A stretch of 64,000 nucleotides of DNA. Origin: an uncultured Dyadobacter sp. GTDB taxonomy: Bacteria > Bacteroidota > Bacteroidia > Cytophagales > Spirosomataceae. The position numbers and the translations under genes were made by a program. Positions 18,381-26,612 of the stretch are shown one piece after another; the first letter of the stretch is position 1, and every line of letters begins with the position of its first letter. The notes beneath the pieces were generated by a model that was given only the letters and a program-made list of their open reading frames with translations, made no database searches and was not told the origin of the DNA. The stretch is taken from NCBI RefSeq assembly GCF_946482605.1, contig NZ_CAMLSE010000011.1, forward strand, positions 124,001 to 188,000, in the 5' to 3' direction.

Positions 18381-19544
18381 ATGAATGTAAATTTCTTCAT
18401 ACGCTTCGCGCTGCTGATGCCGGCCGGTTGCCTTCTATTTCCCGCATCCGGCCAGACGGTCCGGGTGTGCTATTTCCCCGATAGTCGCTCAACTTTTCAG
18501 GATAACGGGTATACGCTGGATGGAAAACAAATGCAAAACAGCGCCCTGCCCAAGTTGATAAACAGTCGTTACTTTGGCCGTGGCGGCATTGTCAATTGCG
18601 TCATCGAAACCGTTCCGCTCACCTCCAAACCGGTGACCCAAAGTGAGCTTAACGCACGCGGCTGTTCTGCCGTCTTTCTGGGTGTGTTCTATACGCCAAC
18701 CGTCCAAAATCTTATCGCCGCTCACGAACTGAAAGAAATCAGGGACTGGTCTCTGGACAACCCTGCTAACCTCGTCATCGTCGCCGAAAACAGTGCGAAT
18801 GCCTGGGGTTATCAACGCATGGCAAGTAATTTCCGATCAAACAGGCCTACTGAGGCTGGCCAAAAGACCGAAATCTTTCGCGGGCCTTTTGGTGTCGTTA
18901 ATGAAATTCAACAGGGTGGTCATAGCAAGGGTTATTTGAGTGGTGGACGTGGCGAGGCCCTTGCCTGCGATGACGGCGGGAGACCTACACTGGTCCGCGA
19001 TGCGGAAACCAACGACCTGATTTTAAGTGATGTCGACCTGCTTACTGCATTGGGCGGAATAAGCAATGGCCGGAAAGCAAATACAGCCGCTGACACTGTC
19101 TTTCTTAACTTTTGGGCATATGTATGCCGGATTGTTCGCCAGGCTCCTCCCTCTGTCGCTTCACTGCCGGGCAAAGATCATTCCACGATATCCAATGTCG
19201 CCACCATACTTTTTGCGCAGTCGAGCGATAAAATATCGGCAGATGCCAGGAACCGACTTGATTCCCTCCTGCGCGTGATCCGGAAAACCGACCGGATGAG
19301 GATCGAAGTGAATGGATACACCGATGTGGTCGGCGGCTCCCGCGAAAACTTACGCCTCTCCCGCGACCGGGGAGAGGCGGTCAGGAGCTATTTTGTCGGC
19401 AACGGTATTCCTCGCCGGGCTATATCGGTGAATGCTTTTGGAGGAGACGGCGCCTTGTACACAGGCCGCGACGAATCGAAGAGCGCGATGAACCGCCGGG
19501 TTGAGATCGTCCTCAGCTATCCGGCTGTAACCAGCCGACCGTGA
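18381..19544 (+). CDS. OmpA-family protein with glutamine-amidotransferase-like N-terminal domain
   Basis: About 387 residues from the ATG at 18381, giving signal peptide MNVNFFIRFALLMPAGCLLFPASGQ. Residues 28-260 are not an ordinary OmpA partner. The order of elements (CSAVFLGVFYTPTVQNLIAAHELKEI, NLVIVAENSANAWGYQ, GPFGVVNEIQQGG, ALACDDGGRPTLVRD, DLILSDVDLLTALGG) looks like a class I glutamine-amidotransferase-like fold of the kind used in periplasmic domains, without an obvious catalytic Cys. The C-terminal 110 residues are a normal OmpA peptidoglycan-binding domain: TILFAQSSDKISADARNRLDSLL, VNGYTDVVGG, NLRLSRDRGEAVRSYFVGNGI, NRRVEIVL. It probably tethers the outer envelope to peptidoglycan and presents the first domain in the periplasm. 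The N-terminal fold is inferred. Confidence 0.8.
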   Translation: MNVNFFIRFALLMPAGCLLFPASGQTVRVCYFPDSRSTFQDNGYTLDGKQMQNSALPKLINSRYFGRGGIVNCVIETVPLTSKPVTQSELNARGCSAVFLGVFYTPTVQNLIAAHELKEIRDWSLDNPANLVIVAENSANAWGYQRMASNFRSNRPTEAGQKTEIFRGPFGVVNEIQQGGHSKGYLSGGRGEALACDDGGRPTLVRDAETNDLILSDVDLLTALGGISNGRKANTAADTVFLNFWAYVCRIVRQAPPSVASLPGKDHSTISNVATILFAQSSDKISADARNRLDSLLRVIRKTDRMRIEVNGYTDVVGGSRENLRLSRDRGEAVRSYFVGNGIPRRAISVNAFGGDGALYTGRDESKSAMNRRVEIVLSYPAVTSRP

Positions 19545-19635
19545 GTACTGTACCTCGAATGGATGTTTTCCCAGGGACCGACACGCTCTTCGCCCCTCCC
19601 CGGAGCCATCTGCGCTGATATAATGATCCCGGATT

Positions 19636-20094
19636 TCAGGGAAATTGTCTTGCAAAAATGATAAAGTCCGTCCCGGGTGGTGTCATCCCGAGCCCCCGGA
19701 TGAGCTGCATGATCTGGCCCCGGTGGTAGGTCGAGTGGTTGACCAGATGTGTGAGAACGTCCGCGAGGTTGTCGAGGTAAGGGTCTCCGGCCATGTTCTT
19801 GTAGGCCAGTTTGGCATGAAAATCGACATCATGCAGTTCATTGAGGTGCGTAAGCCACAGTGCTCCGTTCTCTGAGAGCTGCATTGCGATGGATGAAGGC
19901 TGTTCCAATGTCCAAAGCTGGACATCGTTCTGTTGGCCTGTTACCCGGAAATACCAGTTTCGCTGTGCGTGCGCCAGGTGGGAGGCAAGCAGCAGCACAC
20001 GTTCATCCCTGATATCGTTTGTCGAAATGAAGTCGGTGACAGCTTTATTAGCCCAATTATTGAAGGTAAAAAAACGAATGAAATGCGCTTTCAT
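19636..20094 (-). CDS. DinB family protein
   Basis: About 152 residues from the ATG at 20094; the frame is open further upstream but MKAHFIRFFTFNNWANKAV is the typical DinB start. The three metal-binding histidines of the four-helix DinB/YfiT fold are present in the usual positions: in LLASHLAHAQRNW, and two in LTHLVNHSTYHRGQIMQL, followed by GMTPPGTDFIIFARQ. Members are often thiol-dependent transferases or damage-inducible metal enzymes; the substrate is unknown. It is convergent with the OmpA-family gene. Confidence 0.9.
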   Translation of the reverse strand: MKAHFIRFFTFNNWANKAVTDFISTNDIRDERVLLLASHLAHAQRNWYFRVTGQQNDVQLWTLEQPSSIAMQLSENGALWLTHLNELHDVDFHAKLAYKNMAGDPYLDNLADVLTHLVNHSTYHRGQIMQLIRGLGMTPPGTDFIIFARQFP

Positions 20095-20182
20095 AGCAGC
20101 TGAGCATTTGAAAAAACTAAAAATGAGAATGCCTAAGATACGGCAGTTCCCATCCCGCAGCAATTTTTGAGCTATGAAAGCA

Positions 20183-20229
20183 GAATGCTCCCACAGAATG
20201 CTAATAACAGCTTCTTGTCGGGAGCATTC
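20183..20229. terminator. Inverted repeat downstream of the lipoprotein gene
   Basis: GAATGCTCCC (20183-20192) and GGGAGCATTC (20220-20229) form a perfect 10-bp stem with a 27-base loop. It lies about 45 bases past the stop of the leftward lipoprotein gene at 20275 and upstream of the DinB start, so it most likely ends the lipoprotein transcript. Confidence 0.45.
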
Positions 20230-20274
20230 CCTGGTATGACTACCGCGTACCTGATGGGCCTGCGGCGAGTATGG

Positions 20275-21264
20275 CTAGATCCTTTCCAGCCGCACGACCA
20301 CCGGTTGCCAATTGCCGCGATGTGCCGGAACCATCCCGGGAGTGACCTGCCAGGAAGGCGTAAACAAAATGCTTCCCGTCCCTACCGTAGTTTTAGGTTT
20401 CAGCCCGAATTGCGGATATGCATTGGCATAGGTACCACTGGCCGCCATCTGAAGATCGGCCCCGCCGCGAAGCTTTGCTTTAATGGTGTATTTGCCGACG
20501 GGGATATTCAGGATGGTGAACCTCGAATACCCGATCTTCTTGTATACTTTGAAAGATCTTGTCTCACCGTAAAGGCATTTCCCTTCCGGTATCAGTTCGA
20601 CCTCTATTTCACCGTCTTCGGGAAGGTAATTAGGTACATTGTTGTCCCAATCCACCTGATAGTCGAAACTGATCGCACCGCCATAGTAATTGGAAGAATT
20701 TCCGGGCTGCTGCAGCACCTCGTCTTTGTTCCCCACTCCGAATGATTGCAGGACAAAATTCTTGACCATACCTGTTTCCGAGGCAAACCCGGAAGTATTA
20801 TCGTCGGCCGGCGTGAGCCCCACCACCGCTCTGCTGCCGCCATAATCGATGGTATGGCCCGTTGCGTAGTAATGCACTGCGCCGATCGGCAGGTTTATTT
20901 CGTAATAGCCATTTTCATCCGATTCCGCGTGGGCCCCCGAGTAAGCGCCGCCGATCAGCGTTACCCGCGCTCCGATGTACGCACCCTTGACAGGCTTACC
21001 CGTGAGATCGGCCACATAGCCGCGCAGGAAGCCCTTTCTCACGTCCAGCGAAGGGAACTTAGGCGATCGCGGCTGCATATCACCCATTACATTTGCGGCA
21101 TACTCGTCCCCATCGAGTGAAAACGTCTCATTGCCGTCGATCACCGGTAATCCGGGCTGATCCGGCCATCCCTGTCCCCCGCCCGGCCCTACATCCGGAT
21201 CGCCCGTTGTACAGCCCGCCAGCAACAGCACTGCCCAAAACAACTGCTTCATTTCAATTTTCAT
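20275..21264 (-). CDS. Surface lipoprotein with carboxypeptidase-regulatory-like domain
   Basis: A 329-residue lipoprotein (MKIEMKQLFWAVLLLAGCTTG, Cys18 lipidated), then a Gly/Pro/Asp-rich linker and a region with the CarboxypepD_reg/Ig-like pattern GFLRGYVADLTGKPVKGAYIGARV and ESDENGYYEINLPIG. Further beta-rich stretches follow (IEVELIPEGK; FTILNIPVGKYTIKAKLRGG, another peptide-binding-like beta sandwich; then VVVRLERI at the end). No enzymatic signature is visible. It is probably a cell-surface adhesion or structural lipoprotein. It is divergent from the LytS/LytTR pair at 21463, with a short gap holding GTCGACAGA motifs, so a regulatory link is possible. Confidence 0.75.
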   Translation of the reverse strand: MKIEMKQLFWAVLLLAGCTTGDPDVGPGGGQGWPDQPGLPVIDGNETFSLDGDEYAANVMGDMQPRSPKFPSLDVRKGFLRGYVADLTGKPVKGAYIGARVTLIGGAYSGAHAESDENGYYEINLPIGAVHYYATGHTIDYGGSRAVVGLTPADDNTSGFASETGMVKNFVLQSFGVGNKDEVLQQPGNSSNYYGGAISFDYQVDWDNNVPNYLPEDGEIEVELIPEGKCLYGETRSFKVYKKIGYSRFTILNIPVGKYTIKAKLRGGADLQMAASGTYANAYPQFGLKPKTTVGTGSILFTPSWQVTPGMVPAHRGNWQPVVVRLERI

Positions 21265-21325
21265 GACTAATAAGTTTAAGATTCGCCGCGCAAGTTAGGG
21301 TGCCCGTGGCCGCGCCATAAAACCT

Positions 21326-21335
21326 TGTCGACAGA
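21326..21335 (+). promoter_or_regulatory. TGTCGACAGA motif upstream of the kinase gene
   Basis: TGTCGACAGA occurs here, the inverted GTCGACAGA core occurs at 21413-21421, and a third copy lies at 24437-24446. All three are in control regions of the 21-24 kb regulatory block. With 21413-21421 it forms a widely spaced inverted pair between the divergent lipoprotein and kinase genes. Confidence 0.35.
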
Positions 21336-21406
21336 CACCGGCTTTAAGCGACAAACGTGCCGACGGCATCGCACAGGCCTCCGGATGCTCACTTCGTCGC
21401 CCAAAA

Positions 21407-21421
21407 CTGCTTTCTGTCGAC
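21407..21421 (+). promoter_or_regulatory. 15-mer shared by two regulator promoters
   Basis: CTGCTTTCTGTCGAC is found here, 42 bases ahead of the LytS-type kinase start, and in the same orientation relative to its gene at 24438-24452, ahead of the AraC regulator. This suggests that one factor may bind both, possibly the LytTR regulator or the AraC protein itself. Confidence 0.4.
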
Positions 21422-21450
21422 GAGAACCTTCCAAAACTGGTGGTAAAGGG

Positions 21451-21458
21451 TATTTTTG
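21451..21458 (+). promoter_or_regulatory. Possible -7 element for the kinase/regulator operon
   Basis: TATTTTTG fits TAnnTTTG exactly. It ends 5 bases before the chosen ATG at 21463, so transcription would begin at about the start codon: either the mRNA is leaderless or this is a chance match. No good -33 element is at the expected distance. Confidence 0.25.
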
Positions 21459-21462
21459 CAGA

Positions 21463-22560
21463 ATGGAAAGCCAGTCTCTTTTATCTGTAAGCCCGGTCGT
21501 CAGACAGACGCTGTTCTGGCTGTGCGCTATCTTATTACTGACTTTCATTTACGGCACGGCTTATCAGAGCTACTGGCTGGGGATCAGTACCGTGCTAATG
21601 CTCCTGCCGGTGCATATCGCCTATTACTATTTTATTTCCGGACCCGTGTTTACGCGCTTCTTTCTTCCCGGCAGATATCTGCCGACGTTGGTGGCGCTAG
21701 TCGCAAGCCTCTTACTGGCGGCACTGCTGTACCGGCTGGTCGAGATCTTCATTTCCGACCCGTTCGTATACAGATATTATGCCCAAAGGGATCCAAACTT
21801 CACCTGGGCCAAACTCGATGGCCCCTGGCACAAGCAGCTGCTCAGCCCAACCGATTTTGTGAATGCGGTGGAAAGAAGCAATGTCATTGTCTGGATCGGC
21901 ATTGCACTTAAATTCGTGCTGCTCTGGTTTGAACGGCGGGAGGCTGCCTTCCAGGCCGAGCTCAACTTTCTGAAGGGTCAGTTACACCCGCATTTTCTCT
22001 TCAATTCGCTCAATAACCTGTACGCGTTCGCGCTGGCCAGTTCATCGAAAACGCCCGAGATCATTTTGCAGATATCGAATGTGCTCCGTTATATGCTCTA
22101 TGAATGCTCGTCCGAAAAAGTACCGCTTAGACGGGACATTGAAATTCTCAGGGATTATATCAATCTGGAACAAATGCGGTATGAAAGCCGGCTCGATCTC
22201 AATCTGGACATTACCGGTGATGTCCATTCACAATTGGTGACGCCCCTGCTCATGTTTCCGCTCGTCGAAAATGCGTTCAAACACGGTGCCGGCGAAACGA
22301 TCGGGACCCCGTGGATCAATATCGAGATCAATGCCGATGCCCGGCAGCTGACCTTTAAGATCAGCAACAGCAAGTCGGATGTGGCAGAAGCTGGTCAGAG
22401 CAATGCGAACCCGGGAGCGATCGGTTTGAAAAACATTCGCAAAAGGCTCGATCTGCTGTATCCGGGCAGGCACCGTTTCGAATGGTTTGACGAGCAGGAT
22501 GTGTTTCTGGCCGAGCTGGAACTGTCGCTTTTACCCGAACCAATGCGTAAAAACCCATGA
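21463..22560 (+). CDS. LytS-type sensor histidine kinase
   Basis: About 365 residues from ATG 21463 (MESQSLLSVS); the open frame continues upstream but without membrane or domain features. Four hydrophobic segments (about 15-32, 38-57, 72-95, 141-157) form a membrane sensor with no large periplasmic domain. The kinase core has QLHPHFLFNSLNNLY with the probable phosphorylated His177, and the C-terminal ATPase domain has FPLVENAFKHG and GAIGLKNIRKRLDLLYPG. It is the His_kinase (PF06580) type, which signals to LytTR regulators. Stop and start of the next gene overlap (ATGA), implying translational coupling to the response regulator. Confidence 0.95.
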   Translation: MESQSLLSVSPVVRQTLFWLCAILLLTFIYGTAYQSYWLGISTVLMLLPVHIAYYYFISGPVFTRFFLPGRYLPTLVALVASLLLAALLYRLVEIFISDPFVYRYYAQRDPNFTWAKLDGPWHKQLLSPTDFVNAVERSNVIVWIGIALKFVLLWFERREAAFQAELNFLKGQLHPHFLFNSLNNLYAFALASSSKTPEIILQISNVLRYMLYECSSEKVPLRRDIEILRDYINLEQMRYESRLDLNLDITGDVHSQLVTPLLMFPLVENAFKHGAGETIGTPWINIEINADARQLTFKISNSKSDVAEAGQSNANPGAIGLKNIRKRLDLLYPGRHRFEWFDEQDVFLAELELSLLPEPMRKNP

Positions 22561-23294
22561 AAATCCGTACACTAATCGTTGACGACGAACCGCACGCCAT
22601 TGAGATTATCGAACGGTATACCGCTAATGTGCCCGAAATCGAGGTGATAGCCACGTGTTCCAATGCGATCAAGGCATATCAATTGCTGCAAACGACACAG
22701 GCAGACCTGATTTTTCTGGACGTAAAAATGCCCGGGCTCTCCGGCACCGACCTGGTCCGCAGCCTGAAAACCCCGCCGATGGTCGTGCTCACGACCGCTT
22801 ATCCGGAGCATGCCATGGACGGCTTCGAACTGGATGTAGTGGATTATCTGCTTAAACCCATCCCATTGCCCCGGTTCCTGCGTGCGGTCGACAAGATACT
22901 TTTTCATTTTAAAGGTACCCGGCCCGTCATACCACCCGAATCTCCGCCGGAAGCGCCCCGGGAGCACTTCCTGTATTTAAGGATCGATCGCCGTTACGTG
23001 AAGGTCAATACACGGGATATCCATTGGATCGAAAGTGTGAAAGACTACCTTAAAGTGGTCACTGCCAATGAAGTTTTTATTTCAAAGCAAAAAATAAGCC
23101 TGGCCGAGAAGCTGCTGCCGACCGGCCAGTTCATGCGCATTCACCGGTCGTTTATTGTGCCGTTGGACAAAGTGGAGCGCCTGCATCCCAGCCACGTCGT
23201 CATCGACGGTCACCAGCTGCCCGTCGGCCGCAATTACAAGGAAAGCTGCATTCGCCAGTTCCTTCCGGAAGGTTCCGACCACGCCGGCTTCTGA
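22557..23294 (+). CDS. LytTR family response regulator
   Basis: 245 residues. Receiver domain with acidic pair at residues 9-10 (VDDEP), phosphorylation site Asp55 in FLDVKMPG, Thr in VLTTAYPEHAMDGF, and Lys in DYLLKPIPLPRF. After a proline-rich linker (PPESPPEAPREH) comes the LytTR DNA-binding domain (VNTRDIHWIESVKDYLKVVT; FMRIHRSFIVPLDKVERL; VGRNYKESC). It forms one operon with the kinase at 21463, four bases overlapping. LytTR proteins bind paired direct repeats in target promoters; nearby candidates are the surface lipoprotein and AraC genes. Its 3' end is 30 bases from the convergent AraC gene. Confidence 0.96.
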   Translation: MKIRTLIVDDEPHAIEIIERYTANVPEIEVIATCSNAIKAYQLLQTTQADLIFLDVKMPGLSGTDLVRSLKTPPMVVLTTAYPEHAMDGFELDVVDYLLKPIPLPRFLRAVDKILFHFKGTRPVIPPESPPEAPREHFLYLRIDRRYVKVNTRDIHWIESVKDYLKVVTANEVFISKQKISLAEKLLPTGQFMRIHRSFIVPLDKVERLHPSHVVIDGHQLPVGRNYKESCIRQFLPEGSDHAGF

Positions 23295-23324
23295 TCCATA
23301 AAAAGGCGCGGCAGCATCATCCAA

Positions 23325-24374
23325 TTAGTCCCGACCGCTCACGGGCACCCCGCCGTTCCAACCACAGGCTTTCCGGGAGGAGGCACTGCACCGGAAGTTC
23401 GAAGGACTTGACCCATGGTGGCGTTTGAACGCTGTGGAGAAGTGTTGCGGATGTTCGTAACCAAGTATTTCGGAGATATCTTCAATGCTTTTCAAGGAAT
23501 CGAGAAGCAGCTTTGCGGCAAAGTCCATTCTTAGTTTACGGAGGTAGGCAAATACAGTCGTCCCAAACAATTCCTTAAATCCCTTTTTCAGTTTAAATTC
23601 ATTCAGCAGGCACAAACGGCTGAGAGAAGACAAACTGAATGCTTCCAGGAAATGTGACTCGATGAAAATTTTCAATTCGTGCAAACGTTCGATTTCCGCC
23701 AAACTCAGACTATGCGCGCTGGAAGGAGATTCCTGCATCTGGCCCAGTTGAAGTGCAAGGAGTTCCAGCACCTTTGACTGCACAAGCAGGTTACGCATTG
23801 CGCCCGCCCGCTGGCTTAGCTTAATGTCCCGGATCAGCGTGTGCATATAGGGTGTCACTTCCAGATTCGTCCGGCTCCCGGTAAACGGGCTGTCCTTCAT
23901 CAGATTCCCCTGAACCTTTTCACTCCAATGGTCTTCGCAGCCGATCAGGTCCGAAAAATAGTTCCTGTCCATGCTGATATGGAACATCTCCACCTGCTCG
24001 CCTGCCTGTACGCTGTTTTGAAAACCGCCCTCCGGCGAAAAGACCAGGTTATGTCTGCGGGGTTCCATCGTCAGCTCGCTGGCGATGCCATCAAACCGGG
24101 TGTTCATCCGACCTGACATCTGAAAATTGATATTGACCGTGTCTGTACGGCTGCTTTCAACGATACGCACGTCCCTGTCTACCTCCCAATGCAAATTCAT
24201 GATGTGCATACCAGGGAATAGCAAGCTTCGGGAATGCAGTGTTCCCACTTCCGTGCGCTGCCGGGTCTGGACGTCACTTTCATGGCTTGCGGCGATTTGC
24301 GGCCTGAGCAGCTGCGGATTGGGGAAAGAGTCGATGCGGAAGACATCGGCGGAATTGATCAGGGCTGTCGCCAT
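23325..24374 (-). CDS. AraC family transcriptional regulator
   Basis: About 349 residues from ATG 24374 (MATALINSADVF); an in-frame ATG at 24434 would add 20 residues and would sit at the edge of the shared motif. The N-terminal 220 residues are a non-cupin sensing region (NINFQMSGRMNTRFDG, HNLVFSPEGGFQ, VEMFHISMDRNYFSDLIG). This matches the PchR-like AraC group that senses small ligands such as siderophores. The C-terminal DNA-binding domain has LSSLSRLCLLNEFKLKKGFKELFG and SIEDISEILGYEHPQHFSTAFKRHHGSSPSNF. It is divergent from the RsbRD-type kinase gene and convergent with the LytTR gene. Confidence 0.93.
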   Translation of the reverse strand: MATALINSADVFRIDSFPNPQLLRPQIAASHESDVQTRQRTEVGTLHSRSLLFPGMHIMNLHWEVDRDVRIVESSRTDTVNINFQMSGRMNTRFDGIASELTMEPRRHNLVFSPEGGFQNSVQAGEQVEMFHISMDRNYFSDLIGCEDHWSEKVQGNLMKDSPFTGSRTNLEVTPYMHTLIRDIKLSQRAGAMRNLLVQSKVLELLALQLGQMQESPSSAHSLSLAEIERLHELKIFIESHFLEAFSLSSLSRLCLLNEFKLKKGFKELFGTTVFAYLRKLRMDFAAKLLLDSLKSIEDISEILGYEHPQHFSTAFKRHHGSSPSNFRCSASSRKACGWNGGVPVSGRD

Positions 24375-24437
24375 CGCTTTTGATTTGTATAAATAGCCCG
24401 GCAAAACAAACTGCGAACGGGAAGAAAACCGCATTGT

Positions 24438-24452
24438 GTCGACAGAAAGCAG
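24438..24452 (-). promoter_or_regulatory. Shared 15-mer/TGTCGACA palindrome ahead of the AraC gene
   Basis: On the minus strand this is CTGCTTTCTGTCGAC, identical to 21407-21421. The flank forms the perfect 8-base palindrome TGTCGACA (24437-24444), and a further TTGTCGA half-site lies at 24456-24462. It is 64 bases ahead of the AraC start and in the control region shared with the kinase gene at 24648. Confidence 0.4.
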
Positions 24453-24647
24453 AATTTGTCGATGGAATGGAAATGTTTTCCGTCATCAGGGATAAAGAAA
24501 TACGTACATGCTGCATGATTGCGATTTTATTGTGTTATCTTGGATGAATTCCCCCTCATTGATCTTTACGCATTCGCCTGGTCGCCTAATTGGGAATACA
24601 CCTCCGGCAAACCGCTCCTGCCGGAAGTAGGTTTTTTCACTCAAAGT

Positions 24648-25919
24648 ATGATGACACCTTTTAATGGTTCCGACGGGGATTCCGTTGGGCATCTTATTAC
24701 ATTTCTTGCCGAAAGGCAGGAAGGTCTGCTAAACAATTGGCGTACCGCTTGTGAGCGCGAATTGTCCTCGAATTGCGCTGCCAACCTAAATCGCAAACAG
24801 TTTATTAACAAAGTACCCCTCATGCTGGATGCATTGGCTGAGCGGCTCGACGGCCGGGGTAAAGACACCGATGTTGGTATACTGGCAGCGGAACACGGAC
24901 TTCACCGCTGGCAAAAGGGTTACGTATTGATAGAACTGGTAACCGAAATGCGGCACCTGAGCCGCATTCTGTTTTCTGAAGTCCGGGCATTCTGGGAGCT
25001 GCACCCCTTAACCAGTGCAACTGTCATCGCATTCAGCTACGAACACCTTTCCGAGTTTGGCAATCAGATCAACACCGGCAGCATCGCCCAATATGCTGAT
25101 TTGCAGCGCCAGGCCGCCTCGGATCGCGCCGAAGCGCTGCAAAAAGCATTGATCAAACTCAATGATATCGGCAGGCAGCGCACTGATCTGCTGCGTCACT
25201 CGTCCCACGATCTGCGTGGTAGTTTTGGCGCCCTTCAGGGAGCGGCCGCGCTGCTGGAAATGGTGATCGAATCGGACCAGGAACGCGTAGACGTTCTCGA
25301 AATCCTGCGCCGGAACCTGACCAACTGCCGGACGCTGGTTACTCAATTAATGGATTTGGCCAGGCTCGAAGCAGGACAGGAAACAATGCAGATGCAACGG
25401 TTCGACGCCGGTCAGCTGTTGACCGATCTGGTCATTGGTTACCAGCCACTTGCCGCCGAGCGCGGACTCACTTTGAAGTCTGACGGCCCGGCCCACCTCG
25501 ACGTTCGATGTGATCCCGTGCTTCTGCAACGTATCATTCAGAACCTGGTACTGAATGCGCTCAAACATACGCCGTCGGGCTGGGTGCTGGTGGCCTGGGC
25601 AGCGGAAAATGATAATTGCTGGTCGGTTAAGGTACAGGATACCGGGCCTGGACTCGCGATTCTTCCGGAAGCCGGTCGGACTATCCGCGAGCCTGGTCCA
25701 TCCGAACAGCCGTTCAAGGACTTCGCCAGGGAGGAGAAGGAGCCAGACACGCCTGATGCGGTTGCTATGCCGCATTCTAAATCAACTTTTTCTTACAAAG
25801 GCGAGGGAATCGGTTTATCCATCGTCAAAGAGCTGTGCGATCTTTTGCGTGCCGACCTTGAAATTGAAAGCAGGCAAGGTAACGGCACAACATTCCGGAT
25901 TAAACTGACGAACAATTGA
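24648..25919 (+). CDS. Sensor histidine kinase with RsbRD-type N-terminal domain
   Basis: About 423 residues, choosing ATG 24648 (MMTPFNGSDG) because the residues ahead of it have no conserved features. It is soluble. Residues 10-150 are helical (HLITFLAERQEGLLNNWRTACERE, LERQ-like helices and MLDALAERL) and match the RsbRD_N sensor domain, found in RsbR/RsbT-type stress proteins and some kinases. The dimerisation/phosphoacceptor helix has RHSSHDLRGSFGAL (His187), and the ATPase domain has QRIIQNLVLNALKH, VQDTGPG and GEGIGLSIVKELC. An insertion of about 50 residues rich in Glu/Pro sits between G1 and G2. No response regulator is adjacent, so the partner is unknown; it is divergent from AraC. 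Confidence 0.88.
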   Translation: MMTPFNGSDGDSVGHLITFLAERQEGLLNNWRTACERELSSNCAANLNRKQFINKVPLMLDALAERLDGRGKDTDVGILAAEHGLHRWQKGYVLIELVTEMRHLSRILFSEVRAFWELHPLTSATVIAFSYEHLSEFGNQINTGSIAQYADLQRQAASDRAEALQKALIKLNDIGRQRTDLLRHSSHDLRGSFGALQGAAALLEMVIESDQERVDVLEILRRNLTNCRTLVTQLMDLARLEAGQETMQMQRFDAGQLLTDLVIGYQPLAAERGLTLKSDGPAHLDVRCDPVLLQRIIQNLVLNALKHTPSGWVLVAWAAENDNCWSVKVQDTGPGLAILPEAGRTIREPGPSEQPFKDFAREEKEPDTPDAVAMPHSKSTFSYKGEGIGLSIVKELCDLLRADLEIESRQGNGTTFRIKLTNN

Positions 25920-26041
25920 TTTTCAAAGCCGTACAAGACTGTCCATTGAACAACAATGCGCCGTTCGGCCTTCGAATGCGACTTTTTCAGCTCGCTGGCG
26001 GCTTCACCTGTTCCGATCAGCGTGCGCACATTAATCTCCCC

Positions 26042-26092
26042 CGGTTAAGTACAAAATGGTGACATTTCTCCGTTTCCTTGAAAACTTAACCG
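26042..26092. promoter_or_regulatory. Inverted repeat just upstream of the lipoprotein start
   Basis: CGGTTAAGT (26042-26050) and ACTTAACCG (26084-26092) are perfect inverted repeats 33 bases apart, with the second arm ending 8 bases before the ATG at 26101. It could be an operator or a 5' leader hairpin that masks the start. It could also be a terminator of the kinase transcript. Confidence 0.3.
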
Positions 26093-26100
26093 TTCCGTGT

Positions 26101-26481
26101 ATGAAACAAATGATACTATTGTCATGCATTGCCGCCTGCCTTTCGGGATGTGAGTCAATGGGTTTGGGAAGTGAAAAGTTCGCCCACGAGGTGACCAAGG
26201 TCGACGAACACGATTATTTCGTGATCGAAAATAAAAAGAAGCCTGCATTTGTCTATTTCACCATCGAGGGACAACTAAGCCATGAAGCCAAGCTGTTCTG
26301 GAGTGACAGGGCTCCTGATGCCGACACTGTTTTTACCAGCCCTAATCAAATTCTGTTGCCTAAGGGAAAAGTGAACATGGCAGATATCCGGGGAGATTAT
26401 TATGGCCATAAACTATTCGTTAAATATGTGGCGGTCAACGACTCTGCTTCCGGACACCTGAAAATTAGGGTAAGAATGTAG
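26101..26481 (+). CDS. Small lipoprotein of unknown function
   Basis: 126 residues from ATG 26101 (MKQMILLSCIAACLSGCES, lipobox LSGC). An upstream ATG at 26056 is in frame but would bury the signal peptide. The mature part is a short beta-rich domain (DYFVIENKKKPAFVYFTIEGQ, LFWSDRAPDADTVF, LFVKYVAVNDSASGHLKIRV) with no recognised family. It is monocistronic by spacing, 180 bases after the kinase. Confidence 0.6.
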   Translation: MKQMILLSCIAACLSGCESMGLGSEKFAHEVTKVDEHDYFVIENKKKPAFVYFTIEGQLSHEAKLFWSDRAPDADTVFTSPNQILLPKGKVNMADIRGDYYGHKLFVKYVAVNDSASGHLKIRVRM

Positions 26482-26612
26482 CTCATCCTGCGCGAATCCC
26501 CTCAATCTGAACCGGTAAATGGATATATCGGATTAAGCTTTACCAATGCTTTATCTTTAAGCGTACCACATGCATTCTCGAAAGTAGGTTAAAGAGCGGC
26601 TTTGCAATCTCC

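Noticed and set aside
18170..18400. 76-codon minus-strand frame between the STAS-like and OmpA-family genes
   Set aside because: Overlaps the divergent promoter region, the perfect dyad and the OmpA start; no motif.
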